A stretch of DNA of 64,000 nt from Pseudomonas gingeri (GTDB lineage Bacteria > Pseudomonadota > Gammaproteobacteria > Pseudomonadales > Pseudomonadaceae): NCBI RefSeq assembly GCF_013386115.1, contig NZ_JACAOR010000014.1, positions 517,284-581,283 of the forward strand, in the 5' to 3' direction. Shown here piece after piece: positions 8,830-20,800 of this stretch (the first letter of the stretch is position 1; the number at the start of each line of letters is the position of its first letter). Position numbers and translations under genes: made by a program. The notes beneath the pieces are model-generated. The model was not told where the DNA came from. It was given only the letters and a program-made list of their open reading frames with translations, and ran no database searches.

Positions 8830-11800
8830 ATGGACGTCCGCCAGTTCGCGCTTCTTGCGCGCCAACCTTCTGCTGCCCTGAAAAACCGTGAGCACTTCCT
8901 GGGACTGCCCAAGCGCGGCCTGGCGTTCCTGTTGGCGAACGTCATGTTCTGGCAGCCGCTGTGGGCCCAGGCGGACGGCATCGTGGTCAGTGCACCAGGG
9001 ACTTCGCTTGGGCAAGCGGCAAACGGCGTACCTATCGTCAATATCGCTGCACCGAATGCCAGCGGCCTGTCCCATAACCAGTTCCACGACTACAACGTCG
9101 GCGCCAACGGCGTCATCCTCAACAACGCCATCGACCGGACCCAGTCCACGCAACTGGGCGGCATCATCCTCGGCAACAGCAACCTCAACGGCCGTGCCGC
9201 CACCACCATCCTCAACGAAGTCAACGGCGGTAGCCCCAGCCAACTGCGTGGCTACACCGAAGTGGCGGGGCAGTCGGCCCATGTGATCGTCGCCAACCCT
9301 TACGGCATCAGTTGCAGTGGCTGCGGCTTTATCAACACGCCGCAGGCAACGCTCACCACCGGTAAACCGGTGATCAGCAACGGCCAGGTGTCGGGTTACC
9401 AGGTCGACCAGGGCAGCGTGTCCATCGAAGGCGCCGGGCTTAACGCCAACAATATCGACCAGTTCGAAATCATCACCCGTTCGGCCCGGCTCAATGCCGA
9501 GATCCAGGCGAAGAACCTGGCGATCATTGCCGGCGCCAACGATGTCGATGCCAAGACCCTCAAGGCCACCGCCCGCACGGCCAATCCCGCCAATGCCCCG
9601 CAACTGGCGATCGACTCCTCGGCGCTGGGCGGCATGTACGCCGGGGCGATCAAGCTGGTGGGCACCGAAGCCGGTGTCGGGGTCAAGCTCGACGGCAAGA
9701 TGGTCGCCAGTGGTGGCGATATCCAGCTCGATGCCAACGGTCATCTGAGCATGGTCGATACGGCGGCGAGCGGAGCGGTCAACCTCAAGGCCCAGAGCCT
9801 GGAAGCCAAGGGCCCGGTCTACGCCGGCACCACCCTGGAGATGCAAACCCAAGGCGACCTGAGCAGCCAGAACAACCTGGTCGCCAAGGACCGCATCACC
9901 CTGAACAGCGGTGGCCAGCTGAGCAACAACGGCATCATCGAAGCCGGGGTCAATCTCGATAACACCCGCAACAGCGAAGGCGACGTCAGCGTCACGGCGC
10001 AGAACCTCAGCAACGCCGGCAAGACCATCCTTGCCAGCCGTGACCTGTCGGTTACCACCACACAAACCCTGAACAACCAGGGCGGCACCCTGAGCGGCCA
10101 GCGGCAGACCACGGTCACCGCCGGCACCCTCGATAACCAGAACCAGGGCCGGGTACTCAGTGCCGACCGCCTGAACCTGACCGCCGACAAGGCCATCAAC
10201 GGCAAGGACGGCCTGATCTCCAGCAACGGCGATCTGGTGGTCAACGTCGGCGCGCTAGGCAATCGCGGCGGGGAGATTTCCAGTCTGGCCGATGTCACCC
10301 TCAACGTCGCCACCCTGGACAACAGCGCTGGCCTGATCGCGTCCGACAAGAGCCTGAATCTCACGGCCAGTGGCGCTGCCAATAACCGTGGCGGCGCCTT
10401 GTCAGGTTCAACCCTGGTCACCCTGAAGGGCGCGAGTCTGGACAATACCCAGGGGCAGATCACCGGCGACCTGGGGTTGAGCATCGACCTCAGCGGCGCG
10501 TTGGATAACCACGGGGGAACCCTGGGTTCCGGCAAGGCCTTGAGCCTGACCGCTGCCAGCCTCGACAACCGTGCGGCAGGCACCGTGCTGGCGGCGGACG
10601 GCAATCTGACCGCTACCGTCAGTGGCGTATTTGATAACCGTGAACAGGGCAAGCTGCGCGCCACGGGCAATATCGAGCTGAACACCGGCAGCCTGGACAA
10701 CCGCGGCGGCAGCCTGGCGGGCAAGGCTCACCTGACCTTGCGCGGCGCTTCGGCGGACAACCGTGGCGGCCTGATCCAGGCCGACAAGGACCTCAAGCTG
10801 CTGGTCGATCAGTTGGACAACCGCGACAAGGGCAATCTTGTCGCCAAGGCGGCCATCGGCTTCGAAGGCACCCGCCTGGACAACAGCGGCGGCCTGCTCA
10901 GCGCGGTCGGCCCGGTCAGTCTCAAGGCCAGGGAGGTTGCCAACACCCAGGGCCGTATTGCCAGCCAGGGCGACCTCGACGCCAACATCGACAGCCTGAG
11001 CCAGCAGGGTGGGGCGCTGGTGGCCCAGGGCTCCTTGCTGCTGACCGGCAAGAGCCTCGACAACCGCAATGGCGGTACGCTCGCCAGCACCCAGGGCCTG
11101 ACCATCAATGTCGAGCAGATCGACAACCGCGCCGGCGAGCTGTCCAGCACCCGCGGCAGCGTCAGTGTCAGCGGACAGCGCCTGGATAACAGCGATGGCG
11201 GCAAGCTGCTGACCGAGACCGACCTCGGCCTTGTCGTGGCGCAAGTGATCAACCAGAACAAGGGCCGCCTGTTCGCCAGGGGCAGCGTCAACCTGAGCGG
11301 CACGAGCCTGGATAACAGCGGCGGGAACATCTCCGCCCTCCAGGGCCTGGATATCCGCCTTGATGGCGCGTTGCTCAACAACACCGGCCTGCTCAGCAGC
11401 GAAGGTGCCCTGGACCTCAAGGTCGGTAGCCTGGACAACACGGCCGGCAAGCTCGGCAGTGCCGCCGACCTGTCGATCGAGAGCCTGGGGGCGTTGCTCA
11501 ACCAGGGCGGTTCGATCCTCACGGACCAGGGCCTGGTGCTCGTCAGCAGCAGCCTCGACAACAGCCGCAAGGGCCTGATCAGCGGCAAGGGCGCCACCCG
11601 CGTCACCACCGGCACTCTCGACAACAGTCAGGCAGGACGGCTGACCAGCGACGACCGCCTGGACCTGACGGCAACCCGCGTCAACAACGGCGCGTCCGGC
11701 CGTATCGCCAGTGCCAGGGACCTGACCGCCAGCATCACAGGCCTCGACCAGCAGGGCGGCGAACTGTTCAGCAAGACCCAGCTGAGCCTCGACCTGCACA

Positions 11801-14800
11801 ACGGCCGGCTGGACAACAGCAACGGCCTGATCAACGGCCCGCTGCTGGTGCTCAAGAACCTCGACGAGGTGGTCAACCAGGGCGGTGAGATCTCCAGCGC
11901 CCAGGCCTTCGCCCTCGTCGCGAAAAGCCTCGACAACAGCAGCGGCAAACTGCTCGGCAGCCAGGGCCTGACCCTGCGCATCGATCAGGCACTGAGCAAC
12001 ATCAAGGGCCTGATTGCCGCCGCGTCGCTCGACAGCCGTAGTGCCAGCCTGGACAACAGCCAGGGCCTGATCAGCAGCCGGGGTGCCATCGACCTGGGCG
12101 TGACCGGAGCCTTGATCAACCAGGGCGGTACCCTGGTGGCCGATGGCGCGATCCTGTTGACGGCCAGCAGCCTGGATAACAGCAATGGCGCCATCTCTGG
12201 CAAGGCCGATGTCACGGCGAACATTGCCACTCTGGACAACCGCAACGGCAAGCTGATCGCCAGCGGTGCGCTGGCCCTGGGCGGGACCTCCCTGGATAAC
12301 CGCCAGAACGGCCTGGTAGGGGCGACAAAAGCGCTGAAACTCGATGTCGGCGTCATCGACAACCGCGGCGGCGAGCTCTCCAGCAGTGCCGATATCCGCC
12401 TGACCGGCAACCGCCTGGACAACAGCGACAGCGGCAAGCTCCTCGCCGATACGACGCTGACACTCGAAATGGCTCAGGTACTCAACCGCAACCTGGGGCT
12501 GCTCAAGGGCAAGACCGGCGTCACGCTGGATGGCCAGACCCTCGACAATACCGGCGGCCAACTGCTCAGCGACCAGGATGCACGACTTACCCTCGGGGCT
12601 GACCTCGACAACAGCGCTGGCCTGATCAGCAGTGAAGGCCGGCTGGATGTCAGCAGCGTCGGGCTGACCAACACTGCCGGCACCCTGTCGAGTGCCGGGG
12701 CGCTCAAGGTCAAGGCCAGCGGGGCATTGGGCAACCAGGGCGGACGCCTGGTCAGTGACAGCAGCATCGACCTGACCAGCAGCCGTCTCGACAACGCCCA
12801 AGCGGGAGTGATCAGCGGTAAAGGTGCGGTCACTGTCAGTACCGGCGCCTATGACAATCGCACCGGCAGCCTGAGCAGCAGCGACAGCCTCACCCTGACG
12901 GCGGGGCAGGTCAGCAACCAGAACGGCCGCATCGGCAGCGACAAGGCCCTGGTCGCCAGCGTCACCGGCCTGGACCAGCAGGACGGCAAGCTCTTCAGCA
13001 ACACGGCACTGACCCTGGACCTGAACAATGGCCAACTGAACAACCAGAACGGTCTGATCAACGCACCGTCACTGGTGCTCGACAACCTCAAGGGCGTGAA
13101 CAACCAGGGGGGTGAAATCTCCAGTGCACAGGCCTTCGCACTGACCGCCGACAGCCTGGATAACAGCAACGGCAAGTTGCTGAGCAACCAGGCCGTGACC
13201 TTGCAGGTCAACCAGGCGCTGGCCAACCTCAAGGGCCAGATCGCCGCCGCCGCGCTCGATATCCGCGCCGCCAGCCTCGACAACAGTGGCGGTACCGTCA
13301 CCAGCCGTGGCGACCTCGACCTGACCATCCGTGGTCAACTGAGCAATCGCAGCCAGGGTCTGATCAACGCTGCGCAAGCCTTGAAGCTCAGCAGCGCCGA
13401 CCTCGACAACCAGGGCGGCACCTTGCTCGGTGCCGGCGCCGTGACCCTCAACGCCATGGCCCTGAACAACAGTGGCAAGGGCCTGATCAACAGCCAGGGC
13501 GGTCTGACGATCAATGCCAGCAGCCTGGACTCCGGCAATGGCGGTGAAGTCTCGGCCAAGGGCGATATCGACCTGGCCCTCGGCGCCCTGGCCCAGAACG
13601 GTGGTCGCCTGCTCGGCGACCAGGCCATCCGCCTCGACCTGGCGGGTGGCGATCTCGACAACCGCAACGGCCTGCTCAACGCCAAGGGCCCCCTGACCCT
13701 CGATCGTCTGCGCGACCTGAGCAACCAGGGCGGTGAGCTTTCCAGCAACCAGAGCTTCAACCTCGTCGGACGTACGCTGGACAACAGCGGCGGCAAGCTG
13801 ATCAGCAACAACCAGTTGGGCGTGACCGGCAGCAGCCTGATCAACCAGGGCGGTCTGATGTCCGGCTGGCAGGGACTGGCCGTCAACGGCGCGAGCCTGG
13901 ACAACCGCAACAGCGGCACCCTGTCCAGCCGCAACGGCAACCTGGGTGTCAACGTCAGCGGCGCATTGCTCAACAGCAATGCCGGTGCGCTGGTCAGCCA
14001 GCAGGCCTTGACCGTCAATGCCGCCAGCCTCGACAACAGCGCCGGTATCCTGTCCAGTGGCGGCGCCCAGCAGTTGACCCTCAGCGGCCTGTTGAACAAC
14101 GCCCAGGGCGGCTCCATCGACAGTGGTGCGACCCTGACCCTGCAAGCCATGGCCCTGAACAACAGCGGCACCCTCAGCGCGCAGCAGAACATCGGTTTCA
14201 CCGGCACCACCCTGGATAACAGCAACGGCACCCTGACCGGCAAGGGCGCGGTCAGCCTCGATCTGCTCGGTGCCCTGACCAACACCAACGGCAAGCTCGC
14301 CAGCGCCGGGTCGCTGGTGATCAGCCGCAGCAGCCAGATTAGCAACCAGGCCGGCCAGCTGGTCAGCCAGGGCTTGCTGAGCCTGCTCACCGGCAGCCTG
14401 GACAACCGCAATCGCGGTACGGTCGCGGCCAATGACAATCTCGTCATCAGCAGCAGCGGCGCCGTCCAGAACAACAGCGACGGCCTGATCTACAGCCAGA
14501 ACGGCGACGTCCGCCTCGGTGCCGCGAGTCTCGCCAACGGCAAGGGCTCGCTGCAAGGGCAGGGCGCGCTGAACCTGACGGTCAGCGGCGATATCGACAA
14601 CCAGAGCGGCAGGCTGATTGCCCAGAATGGCGACCTGACCGTCAGCGCGGCCAACCTCGACAACCGTGGCGGCACCCTGGCCAGCGTCAAGGGCGCCCTC
14701 GAAGCCCGTATCGTCGGCGTGCTGAAAAACGGCTATGACCTGGGCAACAACCGTCAGGGCGGCATCATCCAGGCCCAGCGCCTGACCCTCGGCGCCCTGG

Positions 14801-17800
14801 GCGGTATCGACAACTATGGCGGGCGGATCGCGGCGCAGAGTGGCGATGCCCTGGTCACCACCGCCGACTTCGATAACCGCAACGGCGGTCTCTACGCCAA
14901 GGGCCTGGTGCAGGTCAGTGGTAACAACTTCGACAACAGCGGTGACAACGACGGACAGATCGCCGGCCAGCACATCGACCTCAGCCTCAACGGCGCGCTG
15001 AACAATCGCCTGGGCGTGATTGAAAGCGACAGCACGCTACGCGTCCGCGCGGCCAGCCTCGACAACCAGACCGGCCAGATCCGTGCGCTGGGCACCAGCG
15101 GCAAGACTGATTTCCAGATCGGCGGCCTGTTCGACAACCGCAATGGCAAGCTGGAAACCGCCAACAGCGACCTGACCCTCAATGCCGGCGGCTTCCAGAA
15201 CCTGGGCGGCAACCTGCTGCATGTGGGCAGCGGTACCTTTGATATCAGCACCGCCAATATCACCAATGCCGGCGGCAGCCTGCTGACCCGTGGCGGCCTG
15301 ACCCTGACGGCGGACAGCTGGACCAACAGCAGCGTGATCCAGGCCGGGCGCCTGACGGTGAACGTCAACACCCTCAACCAGACCGCTAGCGGGCAATTGC
15401 TGGCCTCCGACAGCCTGACCGGCAACGGCGGCAACTGGAACAACGATGGGTTGATCGCCAGTGATGGCTCGGCCAACCTGACGCTCGCCGGCACCTACGG
15501 CGGCAATGGACGCTACAGCAGCGTGGGCACTCTGGGCCTGAGTGCGGCCCAGGTGAGCCTGAGCGGTGTCGCGAGCATTGCTGGTGGGGGTGATACCACG
15601 ATCAATGCTGGCGGCTTGAGCAACGCGGGGCGCCTGACGTCCAACGCCTCCATGACGGTGATCGCCAATGCCATCGGCAACACCGGCACACTGGGCGCGG
15701 CACAGGACCTGACGCTGAAGACGCCAACCCTGGTGAACAGCCATGGCCTGATCTTCAGCGGCCGCAACATGGGCCTGCTGGTCAATGACTTCACCAACGA
15801 CAATGGTGATGTCTACAGCATTGGCAACCTGAATATTTCCGGACTCAATGGTGGCCGGGCCAACAGCGTGACCAACCTGGCGTCCTCCATCAATGTCGAC
15901 GGGGACTTCTCGCTGTCGGCCAACAGCTTCAACAACAAGACCGAGGGAACTATCGGGCAGGAACGGTTGTTGTCGGGTGACATCACGTTCAACTCGGACA
16001 CGTTCTATATCTCCGAGAACTACACCTCGGAGTCGATCATCAGTGGCGCACGGGCAAGCCTGGCGGTGGCCGGAAACATCGATGGCGATGTCGGCCGCTT
16101 TACCAACACCGCTTCGCTGATTTCCGCCGGCAAGAACATTCGCCTGAATGTCGACAACTTCGAGAACCTGGGGTTGGAGTCCGGCAACTTCACCCGTAAC
16201 CGCGTCTATACCGGCGTGCGCAATATATCCTCCATCACCAGCAGAGACGGTGGTCCGCTGGAGGCCTACGCGCTCCGATATTCCCAGTACGTCTACAACT
16301 ACTGGAAATCGGTCCATGAGCCCGACAAGGGCGGCACGCACATTGAGCTCAACGATTACGGCAAGCAAAAAAACACACGGTTGAACTCAAGCTTCGGCAC
16401 CGGTCCCGACGTGGCGTTGCCTGCTGGCATTCTGGCGGGAACCTTGAACAGTGATAACAAGGTGTTTACCGCGGGCGGCGGCAGTGTCGCTTCGGTGGTC
16501 CAGGCCGGACAGGCGATACAGATCAACGCCAAGAACACCATCGACAACAGCAACCTGCACGCCAACACCCAGTTCTCGGGTACGACCAAGAGCGGTACTG
16601 GCACCCAGGTCGGCAATGCGGCCAAGCCGACGGTCGTCTACCTGAACCCGCAACTGCCGCCGAACCTGGCCCAGCAGCAAGTAAACCCCTTGTCGATCGC
16701 GGGCTTCAGCTTGCCGACCGGACAAAACGGCCTGTTCCGCCTGAGCGGGCAGGGCGGTTCGGCGACGCAGGCCAGCCAGGCCAATGCGGGGCCGCAATCC
16801 TGGAGCATGGGCAGCGCGGTGGTGAGCAATGCCCAGCGCCAACAGGGTGCGGATGACGTCCAGGCGCGCAACCTGCAGTTCACCGATGCGGCGTGGATCG
16901 CCGCGAGCAATCTTCAACTCGAACAAAGTACCCGCCAGGCCACGGGCAGCGGTGTCTCCGGCAGCGAGATCAATGTCGGCACGCCGGGCGATAGCGGCAG
17001 TGTCCAGTTGCCGGGGCAGGGTGGTGCGGTGTCCTCGGTGGGCAGCCAAGTCATCAATCGGGTGCAGGGCTTGCCGGACACCTCGGGCCGGTCCAATCCG
17101 CAGAAGTACCTGATCGAAACCAACCCGGTGCTGACCGACCTCAAGCAGTTCATGAGCTCGGACTACCTGCTGGCGAACCTCGGCTACAACCCGGATGAAA
17201 GCGCCAAGCGCCTGGGCGATGGTTTCTATGAACAGAAGCTGATCCAGCAGGCGGTGGTCGCGCGTACCGGTCAACGTTTTATCGACGGCCAGACCTCCGA
17301 TGAAGCGCTCTACAAGTACCTGATGGACAACGCCATCAAGAGCAAGCAGCAGCTCGACCTGTCGGTGGGGGTCAGCTTGACCTCCCAGCAGGTCGCGGCG
17401 CTGACCCACGATATCGTCTGGCTCGAAGAGCATGAGGTGAATGGCGAGAAGGTCCTGGTGCCGGTGCTCTACCTGGCCCAGGCCACCAACCGCCTGGCAC
17501 CGAACGGGGCGTTGATCCAGGGGGCGGACGTTACGCTGATTGCCGGTCAGGATCTGCAGAATGCCGGGACGTTGCGTGCAACGAACAATTTGAGCGCCGT
17601 GGCAGGTAACAACATCGTCAACAGCGGTTTGATCGAAGCCGGTAATCGCCTGGATCTGCTGGCCAGCAACGATATCGTCAACAAGGCCGGAGGAATCATC
17701 TCCGGTCGCGATGTGAACATGGTCGCCATCGGTGGTGATGTGGTCAGCGAGCGCACCGTCTCGGCCACGGGTTACAGCATCAAGGGATACAGCCAGACCC

Positions 17801-20800
17801 AGGAGTATGCCGACAGTGGTGCACGCATCGAGGCGGCGAATGACCTGAGCATCAGCGCCGGGCGTGATATCACCAGCAGCGGCAGCGTGATGTACAGCGG
17901 CCGTGATACGACACTCACTGCCGGCCGTGACGTCAACATCGTCTCTGCGGAGCAACATCGTAGCGAGGCCGGCCGGGGTCAAAGCAGCGGCGTTACTCAA
18001 TATGGCTCCGACCTGATAGTGGGGCGTGACGTCTCGGTAAGTGCCGGCCGTGATATCTCGGTGATCGGCAGCGATATCGACGCCATGCGGGATATCAGCA
18101 TGAAGGCCGCCGAGAACCTGGTCTTGAGTTCTTCGGCTGACGAAAGCCATTCCTACTTCAAGTCGAAGAAACTCACGACGCAAGAGGATCACGTCAAGCA
18201 GATCGCCAGCAACGTGACGGCGGGTGGTGATGTCGTGCTCAGTGCCGGCAAGGACATGACACTGGTATCCAGCCGCATCAATGCCGGGGACGAAGCTTAT
18301 CTGGTGGCAGGCGGCGACCTGGATCTGCTTGCGGCACAGGACAGCGACTATTCGCTCTACGACAAGAAAAAGAAGGGCAGTTTCGGCAAATTGCAGACCC
18401 GTCACGATGAAGTGACCCAAGTGACGAATGTGGGGAGCGAGATCAAGACCGGGGGAGACCTGACACTCAAGAGCGGAGGTGACCAGCGCTATCAGGTGGC
18501 GAAACTTGAAAGCGCCAAGGATCTCACGCTGGACAGCGGGGGTGGCATCACCTTCGAGGGAGTGAAGGACCTTCACGATGAGAGCCATACCAAGACCAAC
18601 AACAACGCCTTCTGGAACTCATCCAAGGGCAAGGGCCATACCGACGAGACACTTCGCCAAAGTCAGCTGACTGCGGCTGGCATAGTCACCATCAAGGCTG
18701 TCGAAGGTCTGAAAATCGATGTCAAGCAGGTCAACCAGCAGACGGTCAGTCAGACTATCGATGCGATGGTGACGGCTGATCCGAAGCTGGCGTGGCTGAA
18801 GGAAGCCGAGGTGCGTGGTGACGTGGATTGGCGGCAAGTGAAGGAGATTCACGAATCCTTCAAGTACAACACCTCGGGATTGGGACCCGCATCGCAATTG
18901 ATCATCGCGATTGCGCTGGCTGCGGTGATGGGGCCGATGATGGCCGGTTGGAGCACCATGGCCCAGGCGGGCGCCGTCAGTGTTGCGACCAAGGCGACCG
19001 TCAGTACTATCGATAACCGAGGCAACCTCGGCGCGATACTCAAGGATGTCACTTCCAAGGACAGCCTCAAGGGCTATGCCGTTTCGATCGCGACGGCCGG
19101 TGTGGCGCAAGGGCTCAACTACAGCCCCGGCAGCATGGGTTTCGATCTTCAGAGTGCACAGACCGTTGCCTTGAAGGTGACTGCGGATGCGGTGATCAAG
19201 ACCGCCGTCTATGGCGGTAGCTTCCAGGACAACCTGGCCAGCTCGGCGATGGGCACCGCTGCCAGCATCGGTGGCGCGGTCGGGGCCGGAAAGATCGGCG
19301 ATATGGAACTGCCCGAAGGTGGATTGGAAAAGATCCTCCTGCACGCCGGTCTCGGTGGGCTGCTGTCCAAGGCCATGGGGGGCGATTTCCAAACGGGGGC
19401 CATAGCCGGCGGGGCCAACGAAGTCCTGGTAGGTCTTTTGGGTGACAAGCTTCTCCCGGAAAATCTGGTAAAAGGCTCCCCTGAATACATTCGGGCCGAA
19501 GCCAACCTGATGGCGCTCTCGCAGATTGCCGGCGTGCTGGGGGCGGTAGCGTCCGGTGGCGATGCCTCGATTGCGTCTACGGTGGCAGGGAATGCTACCC
19601 AGTACAACTTCCTGGGCAATCACTCGCAAGCCGTGCGTGATCGGGCTCGTAAAGAGTTTGAGGAAACTGGAAGTCTCGACGCTGCGAGGAAGCTGTCCAC
19701 GCTTGAGGGCGCCGACCATCGTAGCGACGACTTGCTGGCCAAGCTCCATAACGATCCCGCTTCCCTGTCCGCAGCGGAAACCAGTGAGCTGAAGGCCTAC
19801 CTGCAAGTCTATGCCTACGAGCAGCAGCTCAAGTATGGGCCTGAAGTTGCCGCGTCCAGCGTCAAGATGTTGATTGAGACCGGTCCTGCTCCCATCCGTG
19901 ATTACCCGTATGCGGGTACGACTGATTCGAAAACAGCTTATGCCGATGCATTGCGTGCACTGGATGGTGTCTCTGTCCTGGATCCCTTCTGGAGCCGGGA
20001 AAAAACGGCCAATGAGATGGTGTACAGGGATGCGCAAGGTTATTTGCGAATCAGCAACGAGCAACAGGGTCTGGCAAACATCGGGACGCCGGCGTTGTAT
20101 GCGATGTCAGGTCCGTTGGGCTCGGCCATTCGTATCGCAGCGGCTGCCAATGGAGTCTTGCAGGCCGGTTATGGCGCCCAGCAGGTCATCGATGGCGACA
20201 CCTGGAACGGGCTTGGGAATATCATCGTCGGAGCGATGGGCGCTGCCAGCGTCAAGATTCCTGGTGGTAGGACCGGCATTGCAAACAACGAGGTCAAGGA
20301 CGTTGTAGGGGGCGAGCTGCGTGGTCCTTGCTGTTTCGCCGCAGGCACGATGGTGGCGACCCCGTCAGGGGACCGCGCCATCGATATGCTCAAGGTCGGC
20401 GATATCGTCTGGAGCAAACCTGAAAACGGCGGTGAGCCGTTTGCCGCCGCCATCCTGGCAACCCATGTGCGCACGGATCAACCGATCTATCGCCTGAAGC
20501 TGGAAAGTATTCGCACAGACGGTCCGGCTGAGGGCGAAACGCTGTTGGTTACCCCATCGCACCCTTTCTATGTTCCAGCCCAACGCGATTTTGTCCCGGC
20601 CATTAATCTCAAACCGGGTGACTTGCTCCAGTCGCTGGGAGATGGGGCAAGCGAAAACGTCTCGACCCGGGTCAAGTCTTTGGAGCTGTTCCAGCCGGTG
20701 GGGAAAACGTTCAACCTGACGGTTGATATCGGGCATACGTTCTACGTGGGTAAACTGAAAACATGGGTCCACAACACCGGGCCGTGCAAAGTACCCCAGA

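Noticed and set aside
10408..13035. Long minus-strand open frames opposite the exoprotein repeats (also 13069-14973 and 16387-18588)
   Set aside because: The translations are repetitive AVVQ- and LSRL-rich sequences created by reading the DN-repeat codons backwards; no start signal or family match.
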